A DNA stretch of 64,000 nucleotides from NCBI RefSeq assembly GCF_007565055.1, contig NC_044552.1:148137859-148201858 (forward strand), read 5' to 3'. Origin of the DNA: Rhinopithecus roxellana (taxonomy: Eukaryota > Chordata > Mammalia > Primates > Cercopithecidae). Below, piece after piece: positions 1-12,665 of this stretch (positions within the stretch are counted from its first letter, which is position 1; each line of letters begins with the position of its first letter). A program made the position numbers and the translations under genes. A model generated the notes under the pieces. The model searched no databases. It had not been told where the DNA came from and worked only from the letters and a program-made list of their open reading frames with translations.

Positions 1-2743
1 TAAGCAAACATTACCATTTGCAGAATGCCATGGGCTGTGTCTATCTGAGAGGGGTCCTCCAGTTTAAATGGAGTGGGACGGTGTGTTTCTAGTCCTCCTG
101 TCCATACTTGCCCTGAACTCATAGACTTCAGCCTCAGGCACCTGCTGCCAGGTCAGCCCCCCCGCCGGTGGGCACGCTCAGGCTTATCCTTGGGAGTGAG
201 GGTCTCCCGAGGAACTCTCCGTGGCTCTCTCCATGGCTTGCCCCTCCCGTGGCTCTCCCCGTGGCTCTGCCTTTCCCGGGGGCCCTTCCCATTGAGTGGG
301 CTGTGAGGCAGGACCATCTGTATCTCAGGGCCCTGCCCGTCAATGCCGACAATTCTGTTGATTCTAAGTACCATGAGGGACTTGTCCACAATTTAATAGC
401 GTGAACCAATTCTGTTTAATTCAATGCAGCAAACTTTTACTGACCATGTAATGTACCAGGAACTGAGGTTGTTCCAAGAATAAAAGGTGCATACACTCTA
501 GCCCTGCCACCCAGGAGCTCAGAGTCTACTGGAGGAGAGAAAAACGTGTAAGATCGAATGGGATAGGTGGTGAGAGAGGAGTGTGTCGGCAGCCAGGGGT
601 CCCACCGCCCATCACACCGATCTCCTCTCCCAGTTCCATCTGTGATTCCTGGGTTGCCTCCTGCTGCCAACTTAGCTGATCACTTGAATTTCTGCTTCAT
701 TTTTGGCTTCTCCTTTGAGAAGGAGAACATCTCCTTAAGTCACCTCCCTGGGAACCAACACTCCACGCAGCCCACCCTGGGGCTGAGGACGGAGGCGAAC
801 TGTAACCCATCTTGATATTGTTTGTTTTTATAGCAGGTCCTGTCTTCCCAGAACAGACTCTCAAAGGACAAAATGTAGAAAGTATGAAAGAAAAGCTGCC
901 GTCAAAGTCTGCAGTGCATACACCAGGCGCTCCAGCATGCAAGAGCTTCTGTATCGCTGACCACGGCTGCAGAGACTGCATGGAAAATAGAATTGATTAG
1001 AAAAGACACCTGCTCTGTAAATGTGGTGACAATTTATAGCTCCACAAATAAAGACAAGCAAATCTAATCACTTTCAGCTGGGTGCAGGGCAGAGGCGGTG
1101 GTGAGAGAGGAAGGCGTGCTGGGTGTCTGCCCTGTGCCCCGAGCAGGGAGGGTACTGGTGTGATAAGGAGGGGACTCTCTTGGAACGTCGCACCCCACCC
1201 TGGCCCCAGCCAAAATTACAAACGGCCGTGCATGGGCCTTCCAGGCCCCGGGAGAATTCCTTGCCTGACAAGTTCTGTTGAGGTCCCCAGCCATAGGAAG
1301 TGCCAGGCACGGTTCTGGCACTCACCGCTGCCCTTGGTCTCATGCTGGGGTCCTCATGTGGTGGCCAGAAGTGTTGGAAAAGCTGTGACATCTCAGAGCC
1401 AAGGCCCAGTGTTCCCGCTGAACTCTGACCACCGCCACTTGAGGTCTGACTGGGAGCATCTGGTGTCACCTGTGATACTGGAAAGGTGCCTCTAAGGCTG
1501 ACATGGGGGGAGGGGAGAGCCTGGGTAAGGGGGGCTCTGGCTTGTGGTATCTTCTGTGAGTCTGGGTGCTGGGCCATCCTGGGATGCTGGGACCTGCAGT
1601 CAGCTGCCACTCTGGCCCCAGTGGCTGGGGGTCATGAGGCTGGTTCAGGGGGAGGTTTGGGAACAAGGGGAGTTGGGGAGTAGGCGCCTCGCCAGGTGGG
1701 AGGTGGAGCCTGGCATGGCAGTGCTGCTGAGTACCAGCTGTGGTTTCCTGAGGGTCACCCAGCCAGTCTCTGCCTGCTTCAGAGAGGCCTGGGGCCAGGC
1801 TCGCCTGCTGGACAGAGACCCCTCTGGGAGAAGGTGAGTTCCTGGGAGCAGGGGCCTCCCAGCCAGGCCCTCCCAGGCTGTGGTTCTGATCGGGCCCTGC
1901 CTCCCCGACTCCCCTGCAGCCCATCGCAGCTGGCTCAGTCCAGTAGACTCGACCAGAGCTGAAATCCTGGAGCCCTTCATGACAGTCCCAGATGCTTGGC
2001 AGCCCCTACAGCCAGGCCAACGCACACACGTTTGTTCTGTGGATCTGGTGGCTGTGGGCAGAGCATGGGGCTATGAGGGGCTCAGGCCATGCTTTGGTCC
2101 AGTAGCAGAGACGGTGCCGTGGGGAAGAGGCAGACGACGCCAGAGCTCCCCAGGGCCAGGGCAACAGAGGAAGAGGCCTCACGGCCGGGGCCTCCAGGAG
2201 GCAGCCAGGCTGGGCCTGCGGCTGCCCTGACACCCATGTGCCTTTCTAAGGTGCTGACCTGCAGAGGAGCTGAGGGAGCGATTTGACAGGAGGAGACCCC
2301 ATCCATTCCCTACTCAGACTGCTGCTCTACCCGACCTGGGAATGGCTCTGGGCTTGTGTGCCCTCGAGGGTGGGAGCAGGGGCTGCAGAGGCTCCTGGCT
2401 GGGGAAGGACGTCAGGGGCTCTGGTGGCAGATCAGTTAGAGTCCTGCGGTCGAGAGAAGCTGCCTCCTGGGGAGTGGTGCTGCCTCATGCTCGCAGCAGA
2501 GGCGGGCGTGCTGGTGGGAGGACTGCCCGTTTATTCCAAACACCATCCACGGGCTCGTCTTTCCACAACACAGCCCAGGAGGGAAGGAAATGGCAGTTCA
2601 CACTACAGACACGAAAGAGATTGTGACAGCTCCAGTACTAACTCTGAGTAAGCCACCTTACTGGTCCAGGAAACACAGCAGAAACAGAATAAAGTAAAGC
2701 TAGAAAGCAAACAAAACCAAACAGCGCCAAGCCCGCGGTTGGT
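1..2743. other. Non-repetitive GC-rich stretch, no gene recognised
   Basis: No open frame here shows a recognisable domain, and frames overlap on both strands as expected for GC-rich non-coding DNA. Around 425-540 a stretch resembles an old mammalian-wide repeat (a decayed version of 'tttattgagcacctactatg' followed by 'aggagctcagagtctactgg'), but it is too diverged to assign. Short G-runs occur near 1500-1530 and 1640-1680. I see no convincing promoter, splice-bounded exon or RNA gene. Confidence 0.5.
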
Positions 2744-3062
2744 TGTGAGCGTCTATGGTGCTGTTGTGAGCTGTGTGGTGTTGTTGTGAGCTCACGTGGT
2801 GCTGTTGTGAACTTGTGTGGTGCTGTTGTGAGCTCTGTGGCACTGTGGTGAGCTTGTGTGACGCTGTTGTGAGCTGCGTGGTGTTGTGAGCTCACGTGGT
2901 GCTGTTGTGAGGTGTGTGACGCTGTTGTGAGCTGTGTGGTGTTGTGAGCTCGCGTGGTGCTGTTGTGAGGTGTGTGACGCTGTTGTGAGGTGTGTGACGC
3001 TGTTGTGAGCTCGCGTGGTGCTGTTGTGAGGTGTGTGACGCTGTTGTGAGCTGTGTGGTGTT
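2744..3062. repeat. Minisatellite, 20-21 bp unit, about 16 copies
   Basis: Tandem units begin 'tgtgagct' and end 'gtggtgctgt' or 'gtgacgctgt'. Full units are 20-21 bp, and a recurring 17-bp short unit ends 'gtgtggtgt'. Unit types are interspersed in a semi-regular order (GAGCTC-type, GAGGTG-type, short type), suggesting expansion of multi-unit blocks. Reading it on the minus strand gives Ser/Thr/His-rich open frames in more than one frame, so these are not treated as genes. Confidence 0.9.
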
Positions 3063-5556
3063 GTGACTGCCCAGCATGACACAGTGTTGACCGATGATGA
3101 GACGGTCACAGATAAGTCCTAACCTATTCCCTGGTGCAATTTACCAAAAAGGCGGAGTCTCACTGCAGGCCCCTCACTGAGGGAAACGTCTCCCCATGGT
3201 GGCTCCTGCCTCCACTCAGTGAAGCCCCAAGGGTCCTCTGACTTTAGAATTTGATAATTTGCTCCGATTGCCTCTGACAGATGGCCTGTCTCCATCCACC
3301 CCGTCAGCACAGGCAGGTCAGTCGCTCCAGGTAGGACAGACATCGGCTGCACGAGGACCACGGCACGTCTGCCCCGGGACGCTTCCTACAGAGGCAGTGG
3401 GGGCACTCAGCACCTGTGAACACTCAGGCACCATGCTGAGTAGCCCCCAGCTCAGCAGCCCCCAGCGCGGCCCCCAGACCGGAAGGGTTCTTTAGCCTGG
3501 CATTGTCTTTGCTTCTGTTCTTCCCTCTGGTGACTTCCGCCTTGGAACCTGCGAGCTGGAGCGGTGGACACCCCACAGTGCGTCAGAAACATCCTCCGAA
3601 GCCTCCATACACTGTTCCCCTTGGAAGGACAGGAAGAGGCCGTATCTCCGACTCCCTGAGGGATCTCACCCCTGCTGGGCAGGTGAGCGGCAGACCTGGG
3701 ACAGAAGACTGTGAAAGGTGGCAGAGGCTGGGAGCAGGGCAGGGAGCAGACCGGGGGCAGGGCTGGGAGCAAGGCCAGAAGCAAGGCCAGGAGCAGTGCT
3801 GGGAGCAAGGCTGGTGCCCGGCATCTGGTGGCAAACATGCTCACGGGAAGTGTAGCTCTGGGCACAGGACTGCACAGACAGTACATGAGCCAAATCCCTT
3901 ATTTACACCATTCACAAAACTGGATCCCACTGAGGTTAAAGCTGTAAGCACAGAAACAGAATTCCAGCGTGACGGGAGAAAGAAGAGTGTCCACGTGGTC
4001 CTGTGGGCAGAGAGCGTCTTCTTGCATATAACAGAAAAACTGAACGGCACAAAAGAAAAGATCCATGAGTATGTGTGATGGCGTCAATACGATAGGCGTG
4101 TAGAGAAGCCTCAAGACACGAGCAGGAGAATGAGACCCACAGTGTTCACGGGAAGGGCTGGCACTGTGGGCGAATCCAACAGCACTTCACAGATGTAGGG
4201 AGAAGATGGTTCCTCCACCGTGGGGAGAACACACAGCTGTGAAGAAAAGGGCCAAAGAAATACGAGTGAAACTTACAAAAGCAGAAATGCAAATTACCAA
4301 GAAGCATTTAAAAGCTGCACAATCTCACAACAGATCAGGGAACCGCAATGGAAACCAGTCTGATTTTTCCCCTGTTAAATGAGAGGAAATGGAAACACTT
4401 AATGTCAAACATTAGAGGAAATTGGTGCATAAACGGTGTTTTTAAAAATCAGAAGTCGGCATCTCGAGATAAATTCCTCGTATTGATTAATTGATTACAT
4501 TAAAATTGCACCGACTCTGATGCATTCTCAGCATTTACCCCAGGGAAGAACAGACGATGAGCAGAGAAGTAGCTGAAACAATGGCAAGGCAGAGACCATG
4601 GCAGGGGCCACGGCAGAGGTCATGCCAGAGACCCCCTGGGAGTAGAGGGAGTGCCCACCCACAGGATGTGGGGGAGTGAGGCTGCAGCTGTGGGGAGCAC
4701 TTGGGGCACATCACAGGGCGGGCATGGCAGACGAGCCACATGCAGGAAGGCACAAACGCACCTATCAGTGTCATGGGGGCACTGGGTGGTGTCACAGGGG
4801 ATGTGAGCTTGTGTCTGTTGTGTGTGTGTGTGTGTGTGGTGTTTTAACAGTAAGATTGTGTTCAGGCAAATTCTAAGGGAATAAAAAACAGGAGAGCGAC
4901 TGTGTGAATCTGGAGTGCAGGTGGCCGTGCAGTGACACTAAAAATTAGGTCAAAGGAAAGACTAGAGCCAGAGGCGAAGGCGGGAGCGTGGTAGGAAGTG
5001 GAGACGGCCTGGCCAAGGCCCTGCCAGACCACAAAGCTCAGGCCTAGGCCACAGAAGGCCGATAAGAGCGGTCCGGAAATCAGTTCTGTCTCGGAAACAG
5101 CCAGGCCCATGGGCTCCTGGCCGTCCGCAGCCAAGGCTGAGTCAAAGCCACATTCTCAAGAGAATCCAGCGCAATGATGCAGAGACTCGTTTAAAATGAC
5201 AAGTATTTTTTAAAAGTCACTCTCTGAAAATGACATTCAAACCAATTATTATTAAGGGAAGATGTAAGTTAGCTTTGCTTGAAAAAAGAGAAGGTGGAGA
5301 AGACTAAAAACCTGTTTTCAGATACTTTATATGTCACAGTTTGGAAATACTCCTGCTGAATAAAGTAAAACTGAAGGAAATGGAAGCAGAGGCGTGCACA
5401 GCCAGCGCAGGAGGGGAGGTGAGCCTTGCTTTGCCTGAGTGCTGGCAAGTTTTTGCCACGGATGCCCTGATGCGTGGAGACCCTGGCTTGGTGAGTCCCC
5501 AGGGGAAGCCGGCAGCAGGAGGAAGCCTCAGACCGCAGTGGGCGGTCGGCTGGTAT
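3063..5556. other. Mostly unique DNA, no gene recognised
   Basis: Holds a short degenerate G-rich repeat at about 3720-3830 built from 'gggagcaaggc'-like words, and an A-rich stretch at 4240-4520 that could be a very old LINE-derived fragment but cannot be assigned by eye. Candidate frames such as 3503-4078 show no recognisable domain, and part of that frame comes from the G-rich repeat. Confidence 0.4.
4819..4838. repeat. (TG)n microsatellite
   Basis: About ten uninterrupted TG dinucleotides, a simple repeat likely to be length-polymorphic. Confidence 0.9.
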
Positions 5557-5558
5557 CT

Positions 5559-5877
5559 TTTTATTTTTATTTTTTCTGGAGATAGAGTCTTGCTCTGTCG
5601 CCCCAGGCTGGAGTGCAGTGGCTCCATCTCAGCTTATTGCAACCTCCACCTCCCAGGTTCAAGCAATTCTCCTGCCTCCGCCTCCCGAGTAGCTGGGACT
5701 ATAGCATCCGGGACTATAGCATCCACCACCACGCACCATGCCTTGCTAATTTTTTTTTTAGAGACAGGATTTCACCGTGTTGCCCAGGCTGGTCTCAAAC
5801 TTTGAGCTCAGGCAATCCGCCTGCCTCAGCCTCCCAAAGGGCTAGGATTACAGGTGTGAGCCACGGCACCCAGCCCA
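5559..5877 (-). mobile_element. Alu SINE (antisense), AluS-like, with internal duplication
   Basis: Full-length dimeric Alu read in reverse: T-rich tail at the left, then 'cccaggctggagtgcagtgg', the middle A-rich region as a T run near 5751, and the 5' end at 'gtgagccacggcacccagcc'. Flanks gctggtatct (5549-5558) and gctggtgtct (5878-5887) match at 9 of 10 bases and are a plausible target-site duplication. A 15-bp direct duplication (5695-5709 and 5710-5724) lies in the right-monomer boundary region. Open frames through it are the usual artefacts of antisense Alu. Confidence 0.95.
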
Positions 5878-6792
5878 GCTGGTGTCTCATCAGACTGGAG
5901 AGCCACGTGCACCAAGTGGGCCCCCGCACCTCCCCCAGGAGCCTGCGCTGCGGCAGACGGAGACAGTCCAGGGCCACGGGCCTGCGAGGGAGGGCGAGGC
6001 ATGGCCCCAAAGCCTTGGCTGTCAGGATTCCAGGCGCAAGAGGAATTGGCCGTCCATGTGTAGCGTGAGGCCATGTCTCATGGCTGCTCCACAGGAGGCC
6101 CCGGCACGGATGGTTCTCGCTCTCACATGTGGTCTCAGTTACGTACACAGGTGTGCCCTGCCACCTACCAAGCAACCTCCACCGCGCTCGTCCTGCACGG
6201 GGACCCAGCGCCCGAAGGCCCCCGAAGGCCCGGCACGAACACTTGTGCCAGAGGCGAGAGGGAACAGCAGGGTTTCCTGCAGGCCCAGAAACCTCTCGGG
6301 TGGCTGGTGTTAGGCCCATGGCTTCCTGCACTGAGGCCACGCTCCTGGCGGGGACCCACCTGCAGGAGAAACCTGTGTTGGCTCCACGGCCAAGAATCTG
6401 TTCTTCCGAAAACTCACAGGCTGCTTTTTGAGTGACTGGTCGGTGTACCACTTGGGAGCTGGGGCTGGGGTGGGGGCCCGTGCACCTCTGGCCCCTCTCC
6501 TTCGTTCCAGCAGCCCCGTCCCATCTCCGGTCCCTCTCCCCGCTCAGCCCCGGCCCCACGGTCACACCAGGTTCCCTTCCCAGCTCTGCTCCCACCAGCG
6601 GCACCTCACAGCCACGTCTGCTGTTCCTCCTTCATGCCGAGCCTGTGGTCTACAGACTTCATCAGGCTGTGGCCGCGGCATTTCGCGGGCCGATGCTCAC
6701 CACATCCTGTCCCTTGCCTGTTTTCTCCCCTCCAAGGGCAAGTGCCCCTGCCCCGGCCCCGAGCTCAGCCCTAGCCTGTGCTGCCACCTACC
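5878..6792. other. GC-rich unique DNA, no gene recognised
   Basis: Several frames are open here on both strands, including a 269-codon minus frame reaching back into the Alu. None shows a recognisable domain, and their overlap argues for a composition effect. The segment leads directly into the 44-bp minisatellite. Confidence 0.4.
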
Positions 6793-7602
6793 CCACGGCC
6801 TCCCGGCCCCCCCACGCCACGCTCCTCCCACCCACCCCACGGCCTCCCGGCCCCCCCACGCCACGCTCCTCCCACCCACCCCACGGCCTCCCGGCCCCCC
6901 CACGCCACGCTCCTCCCACCCACCCCACGGCCTCCCGGCCACGCCACGCTCCTCCCACCCACCCCACGGCCTCCCGGCCCCCCCACGCCACGCTCCTCCC
7001 ACCCACCCCACGGCCTCCCGGACCCCCCACGCCACGCTCCTCCCACCCACCCCACGGCCTCCCGGCCCCCCCACGCCACGCTCCTCCCACCCACCCACGG
7101 CCTCCCGGCCCCCCCACGCCACGCTCCTCCCACCCACCCACGGCCTCCCGGCCCCCCACGCCACGCTCCTCCCACCACCCCACGGCCTCCGGACCCCCCC
7201 GACACTCTCCTCCCACCCACCCAACGGCCTCCCGGCCCCCCACGCCACGCTCCTCCCACCCACCCCACGGCCTCCCGGCCCCCCACGCCACGCTCCTCCC
7301 ACCCACCCCACGGCCTCCCGGCCACGCCACGCTCCTCCCACCCACCCCACGGGCCTCCCGGCCCCCCCCACGCCACGCTCCTCCCACCCACCCCACGGCC
7401 TCCCGGCCCCCCCACGCCACGCTCCTCCCACCCACCCCACGGCCTCCCGGCCACGCCACGCTCCTCCCACCCACCCCACGGCCTCCCGGCCCCCCCACGC
7501 CACGCTCCTCCCACCCACCCCACGGCCTCCCGGCCCCCCCACGCCACGCTCCTCCTACCCACCCCACGGCCTCCCGGTCCCCCCACACCACGCTCCTCCT
7601 TC
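6793..7602. repeat. C-rich minisatellite, 44-bp unit, 19 copies
   Basis: Each unit starts 'ccacggcctcccggcc', continues with a C run and 'acgccacgctcctccc', and ends 'acccacc'. Unit starts are near 6793, 6837, 6881, 6925, 6964, 7008, 7052, 7095, 7138, 7180, 7221, 7265, 7308, 7347, 7393, 7437, 7476, 7520 and 7564. The usual length is 44 bp; a 39-bp variant lacking five C occurs three times (from 6925, 7308 and 7437). The minus strand carries repeated runs of six or seven G. The unit has no stop codon in any frame, which explains the simultaneous long frames on both strands. Confidence 0.97.
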
Positions 7603-10049
7603 GCAGCCTCAGCCTCACTCCTTTCCTCTAAACGTCCACCCTCGGCCTCCCCTGCTGCGGCTCCCGGATGTCTCACGGCCTTTTGACAGTGCCGTGCTCC
7701 CTTCTGTTCCACGCGCCGGCCCTGTCCTGCCCTTCCCCGGGCCTGGCCGGTGCTGTTCCCAGCCTCGGGCCGCCGTGCGCCCTCAGTCACGCGCGGCTCC
7801 CTCCAAGGGTCCAGCTCCGGTCCTGGCTCTTTCTCGAAGCCTCCCCTGCCTCTTCCTTCCCACCGGCCACTTTTCTCTACACAGTCTGTGGCTTTGTCCC
7901 GTGGACTCCTTTTCCCGCGTTTCCTCGTCTTTCCTCGTGGCAGTGGGCTTCCTGCGGAGCGGAGTGCGGGCCCTGCGGGTCCTGGTGCTGCTCAGCACAG
8001 CACTGGTTCTGCGGTGGGCACTCCAGGCGGCCTTCCCTGAGGAGGGGGCATGGCAGGAGCAGCGCTATGGGATGGGCGTGGATCATAAAGCTCCCTTCTG
8101 CCCAGAAGCTTACACTCTAGACGGGCGTTGGAATTTGTTCCATTTGTACCAGCCACAGGTGGTGTTCCTTGCCTCCCTTGCTAAGGGGTGGCTGCCTGCG
8201 CACGGCTTGCCCTATCCCTCCTGCCACCCCTTCTGCGGTCCCCGCCCTGCTCCCCGCTGGGTCCTCCCTGGCTTCTTGCTGCCCACCCAACGACCACCTC
8301 TGGTCTCCCTCCATGGGCTGGACAGAGACTGGACGTGGTGGTTTTCTGTGTAAAATGTACCCTTTAAGATGTTCTATAAATATAAATAATTATCATGAAG
8401 ACAGTTGGAATCATTTAATTGAAAAATAAAAATGATACTAATTATATTGTTCTAACCACCAATTTTTTAAAAAAAACTTATGTAAGTAGAATTCTATTTT
8501 CAGAAAATGGAAAGATTAATTCGTGGCTATGTTACCACAATAGTCTCTTGAAGTCTCAGGCCTGAGAAGGAAAAGTAGGTCATTCAAAATCTAGCACAAT
8601 GATCTTGCAAGAGGCCAGGAATGGAAACATTCAAGAAACATTTTAATCCAAACATTTTTAATTCTCGAATTAAAACAATGATTTCATGGAAGAGGCCGGA
8701 GAGGTATTGAGTCATTGTTTGGTTCTTTTGTTCCACACATATTTATTGAATGGGTTGTTGGGTCAGGCACTGTGTGTTACACAGTCTGGGCTCTTGACAG
8801 AACGGAGGGGACAAGACAATCAATATTGTGTGAAAAGGGGACATGAGAAAAAACGGTGGGAGCAAAGACAGTGGAAACATGGACCTGGGGAGCCACAGAG
8901 AGCCCTCGGGGCCGGGGCTCCCACATGTCCTGAGGGGTGTGGGGCCGGCCTGGATGCTGTGGTGGGGAGGACGGTGCAGTGGGTGGGACTGAGGCCCAGA
9001 GCACAGCCTCACAGCTGACAAGAGGCCTCTCGAAGGAGGAGACACCCTACTTTCCGAGAATTTCCCTGCGAGTGTCCTGTGTTCTGTCTGCATGGAGATG
9101 GTGATGCCGTGTTTGTGTGCAGGGTCGCCTCCGGCAGTGAAGCATCTCCCTGCATCTACGGAAGTGTCTCCATGCTCACCTGAGGGAGTTCGGAAGCAGA
9201 ACACAGCCCGTGTGGCCATCCCCAAAGCCGCCTCTGTCTCAGCACCAGCTCATCAGGGCAGCCCAGCATGTGCACAGCTCCGCCCCGGGCAGAGTCCAGG
9301 CAAATGTGCTTCACTTTTAAATACGCTACAGAGGAAGAGATCAGGACACTTGTGGAAGATTGGCTGGGTTGCTGCAGATGGTTTTGGTAAATGCCAGGCC
9401 TTTAACTCCGTGAAACGGCAAAGTCGGGAAGAAGAACCCACTGGCAGCGTTTGGAGTCACCCTCGGCCATTGACAAGAACTCAGGACGGATGGTGCCGGC
9501 ACCTTCATCAGCAGAGCCAGTCCCAAGAAGCAGGCGAAATTGTTGGAAGGGTGACTTCCCCAGAGCTCCTGAGAATACTGGAATTCAGGCCTCTCACCCC
9601 AGCAGTGTGTAAGGTGTATAATTAACTGAATACACACACTACACACAGACCCTTAAATCTGGGGACTTTCCTTTAACACTGAGGGTAGCTGGTTACTCAC
9701 TGCAGAAATCCTCGCACCCTCCCAGAGATGACCGATGCCCATTTTCCTTCTGGGGAGACGTGTGAGTTGTTGGGGGCACTTCCTTCTGAGCTCAGATATT
9801 CTTATTTCTAAGGCTCCACTTTCTGCTCCCATCTTTAGAAGTACCCAGGGAAACTCTCTGGGCTGTGTCATAAATGAATGGCCTCTCTCCTTTAGGACCC
9901 TGATCTCACCCTCCTGCTGTCCAGGTGGCCGTGGGATGCCCGTCCTCTTTCTCATCCACACTCTTTCTGAGGCCCTGGTGCGAGCTGCAGCATCTCCTGA
10001 AGCTGCTGTCTCCCTGTTCCTGTGTGATTTGCTGCTTCTCCTGTTGTCA
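7603..10049. other. Unique DNA flanking the 44-bp minisatellite, no gene recognised
   Basis: GC-rich to about 8340, then AT-rich (8350-8700). At about 8735-8830 there is an old-repeat-like stretch ('catatttattgaatggg' then 'caggcactgtgtg') consistent with the conserved end of a MIR-class element read in reverse. The 177-codon plus frame at 9092-9625 has no recognisable domain. Confidence 0.4.
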
Positions 10050-10325
10050 GGAAGTCTCACTCTGTCACCCAGGCTGGAGTGCAGTGACGCGATCTTGGCT
10101 CACCGCAGCCTCTGCCTCCCGGATTCAAGCAATTCTCCTGCCTCAGCCTCCTGAGCCGCTGGGATTACAGGTGCACCAACATGCCTGGCTAATTTTTGTA
10201 TTTTTAGTAGAGATGGGGTTTCACCATGTTGGCCAGGCTGGTCTTGAACTCCTGACCTCAAGTGATCTGCCCGCCTTGGCCTCCCAAAGTGCTGGGATTG
10301 CAGGCGTGAGCCACTGTGCCCAGCC
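10050..10325 (-). mobile_element. Alu SINE (antisense), AluS-like
   Basis: Both monomers are present in reverse orientation: 'gtctcactctgtcaccc' and 'aggctggagtgcagtg' at the left, 'tttttagtagagatggggtt' in the middle, and 'gtgagccactgtgcccagcc' at the right end. The expected left poly-T tail is missing: the element starts directly from 'ttgtcaggaa', so the 3' tail was lost or mutated. No clear target-site duplication is visible. Confidence 0.95.
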
Positions 10326-10499
10326 GCATTCGGTCTTTTTTTCAGTTATTCTCCCAAGGACTATGTTGCCCAGATCAGTTATCCATCCACCTCTGTTAGA
10401 TCACTCGATACTGTATTAAAATGGCATGAATTACTGATGTCCCTTGCAGGTGGAGAGGCAGACATGCTTGGTGGTGCTGGGGGCACCCATATGTGGGGT

Positions 10500-10675
10500 C
10501 AGTCTTCCAGGATCTGAGTCCTGGCTCTTCCCTTCATCAGCTGGAGGCCTCTGAGGGGTCTGCTTTGCCTTCAGGTGCCTTGGTCTCCCCATCTGTGAAA
10601 CAGGGAGATGCTAGGACCCATCTCATAGGGTTTTCGAGGGGTTGAGTTAACACACAGAAGCATCAGACAGCTGCA
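10500..10675 (+). mobile_element. MIR SINE
   Basis: The order of motifs matches MIR: 'gagtcctggctcttccc', then 'ggtctccccatctgtgaaac', then 'ctcatagggttttcgagggg' and 'ttgagttaacac'. These correspond to the tRNA-derived middle and core of mammalian-wide MIR. Divergence is high, as expected for its age. Confidence 0.75.
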
Positions 10676-12327
10676 GCCCAGTCAGTGTCGGTCTCAACAC
10701 CCTGATGGTCCAGAGCAGGAGTAAGCCAAGCTCCACCTGAAGTTATGTTTTTGATCCACTAATAAATGCATAAAAATATGGCCCCTGCTTTTAGGTGCAG
10801 ACACAGCTATGGGTCACGAGGGTGGCTTGTCATTAGTGTGAGGGGACACTGGTGTCCGAGGAGGGCAGACTGTGCCAGCCTGAGGGTGTCGGCCTGCGAT
10901 GGAGGACACTCCTCTGATTATTTCAATGCATAGGCCTTAAAAGCCCCTTTCCTGCTGTGACCCTCAAATCCTGGAACTCCTCTTTGCCTCCCGGAACAGC
11001 CTCAGCACCACCGTGAAGCTCTGCGTTTTACTCCTGAGCTGACCCTGAGAATACTGCTGCCCCGTGTCGAGCCGTGCAAGCCTCATCTTGTTTAAACTTC
11101 CTTCTCCGAGAGGGAAATCTCTCCTGTGAACCAGCACTGACGCCAGATGGTGCAGCTCCCCACACAGCAGGACGACGCATTAGGACAGCCTCCCTTGTCG
11201 AGGCTCTGGGTCCCTGACAGTGGCCACTTCCCAGAAACTCAGAATTAGAAACTTGTGAAATAAATGCGCCAAGTCAAATGTGTCACCCCAAATAGTTCCC
11301 GTCGGATATCCGTAAGACGCACGGCCCTTGTTGCGTAGTATCAGTGTTAAATTGCCAACCATCTCCAGGCGAGCTGCTCAGGGTGGGCCTCCGTGCATTT
11401 GAAACAGGTCTGTAGGTGTCCACAGGGCGTCTGCACCACCTGGGTGTGGCTGTTGTGCGGTTCGCAAATGGCCCAAAGGCTTCAAATATTCCACAGGTTG
11501 TGTACACACTTTGTGAGAACACGCGTCTAAAAATTGACAGGAAAGATGGGATTTAAATAGAAATCACACAGACCTACTAGTCTAATTACCAAAAAGGAGA
11601 GAGAGTTTCAGTGAGAATCCCAGGTGGAATGAACGATGGGAGTCCCGCCTCTCAGGGCGAGGAGGCCACGGCTGGGAACCATCTCTCTGGGCCGTGGTGC
11701 AGAGGGAATGGGGTGCACAGGCTGGTGGCCCAGGTCTCTCCCCTCTCCGCCACCTCATCTTGTAAACCCAGGGAGATGAGAAAGCATCTTCCAGAGGAAC
11801 TTGAGGAACAGCCAGGGAGTCATCCGACCTGCAGCCTTGAGGGGCCTTAGCGCCTGCAGCGAGCTGGTGTCTACAAGCAAGCCTGTGGCCCTGAGCATTC
11901 AGGGTGAATTCTTGGTAGCTCATTTCTTCCCTTATTTGTTCGCCTCAAAGCCAGCAGCATCACAGTTGTCAGTCGTTCACTGTCTTCTCCTCCTGCTTAG
12001 GTTTTGTTTGCATTCAGAGGAAGACAAAATCAAGGGCTGGTGCCCGCCATGGAGTGTAGACTTTGAAGGAAGGAGAGTGAGGCCAGGAGTGTTCAGGCCG
12101 GCAGTGCCCTTTGGCTCTGACCTTTGTGGAGTTACTTTTGCTGCTCAATGATTTCAGAAACTGTGTCAAGCACATGTGCTTTCTCTGGGGAGAACCGAAC
12201 GGGAGGCTTTGACTTAGCAAAAGACAGCCCCTGGGTGGGGTTCAGGGAGGGAGCCCCTGAGGCCTGGCCCTCCCCACTTCTCACCAGGGGCAGCACACGA
12301 GTTCTAAATCATTTCTTAGTAGTGTCT
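10676..12327. other. Unique DNA, no gene recognised
   Basis: Open frames are short, overlap between strands and lack recognisable domains. No promoter-like cluster or RNA gene is seen. Confidence 0.4.
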
Positions 12328-12665
12328 TAGTCTGCTCTGTGTTGCTATAATAGAAAGGGTAATTTATTCAGAAAAGAAATGTATTTCTCACCACGCTGAG
12401 GAAGTCTGCCGTCGAGGGGCCTGCATTCGCCATACCTTCCCACAGCATAAGGCGGGAGGGCTGTGCTAGCACAGGGGGAGCCAGAGAGGGCCGGGCTCGC
12501 ACTCCTAAGAGACTCACACTTGGAATAGCGGCGGCGTTAACCATTCACGCAGGGGCAGCCCTTGCCACCCGGTCTACCTCCTGAAGGTCCCACCTCCCAG
12601 CACACTTGCATCGGAGGCCACCTTTCCGACCAGGGTGTCCGGGCACATTCAGACATAGCAATGGG
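12328..12665 (-). mobile_element. MaLR-type solitary LTR (MLT1/MST-like), antisense
   Basis: Begins with the reverse complement of an MaLR LTR 3' end: 'tcttagtctgctctgtgttg' followed by 'gggtaatttattcagaaa'. It continues with 'ctacctcctgaaggtccc' and 'acctcccagcacacttgcat', matching the 5' third in reverse. MaLR LTRs are non-coding ERVL-related relics of about 350-450 bp, and this one is diverged. No internal region is attached. Confidence 0.7.

Noticed and set aside
5795..6604. 269-codon minus frame
   Set aside because: Partly antisense Alu, the rest without domain and overlapping several open plus frames.
6428..8353. 641-codon plus frame and several 270-400-codon frames on both strands
   Set aside because: They run through the 44-bp minisatellite, whose unit has no stop codon in any frame; five or more frames are open at once and the flanks contain no recognisable domain.
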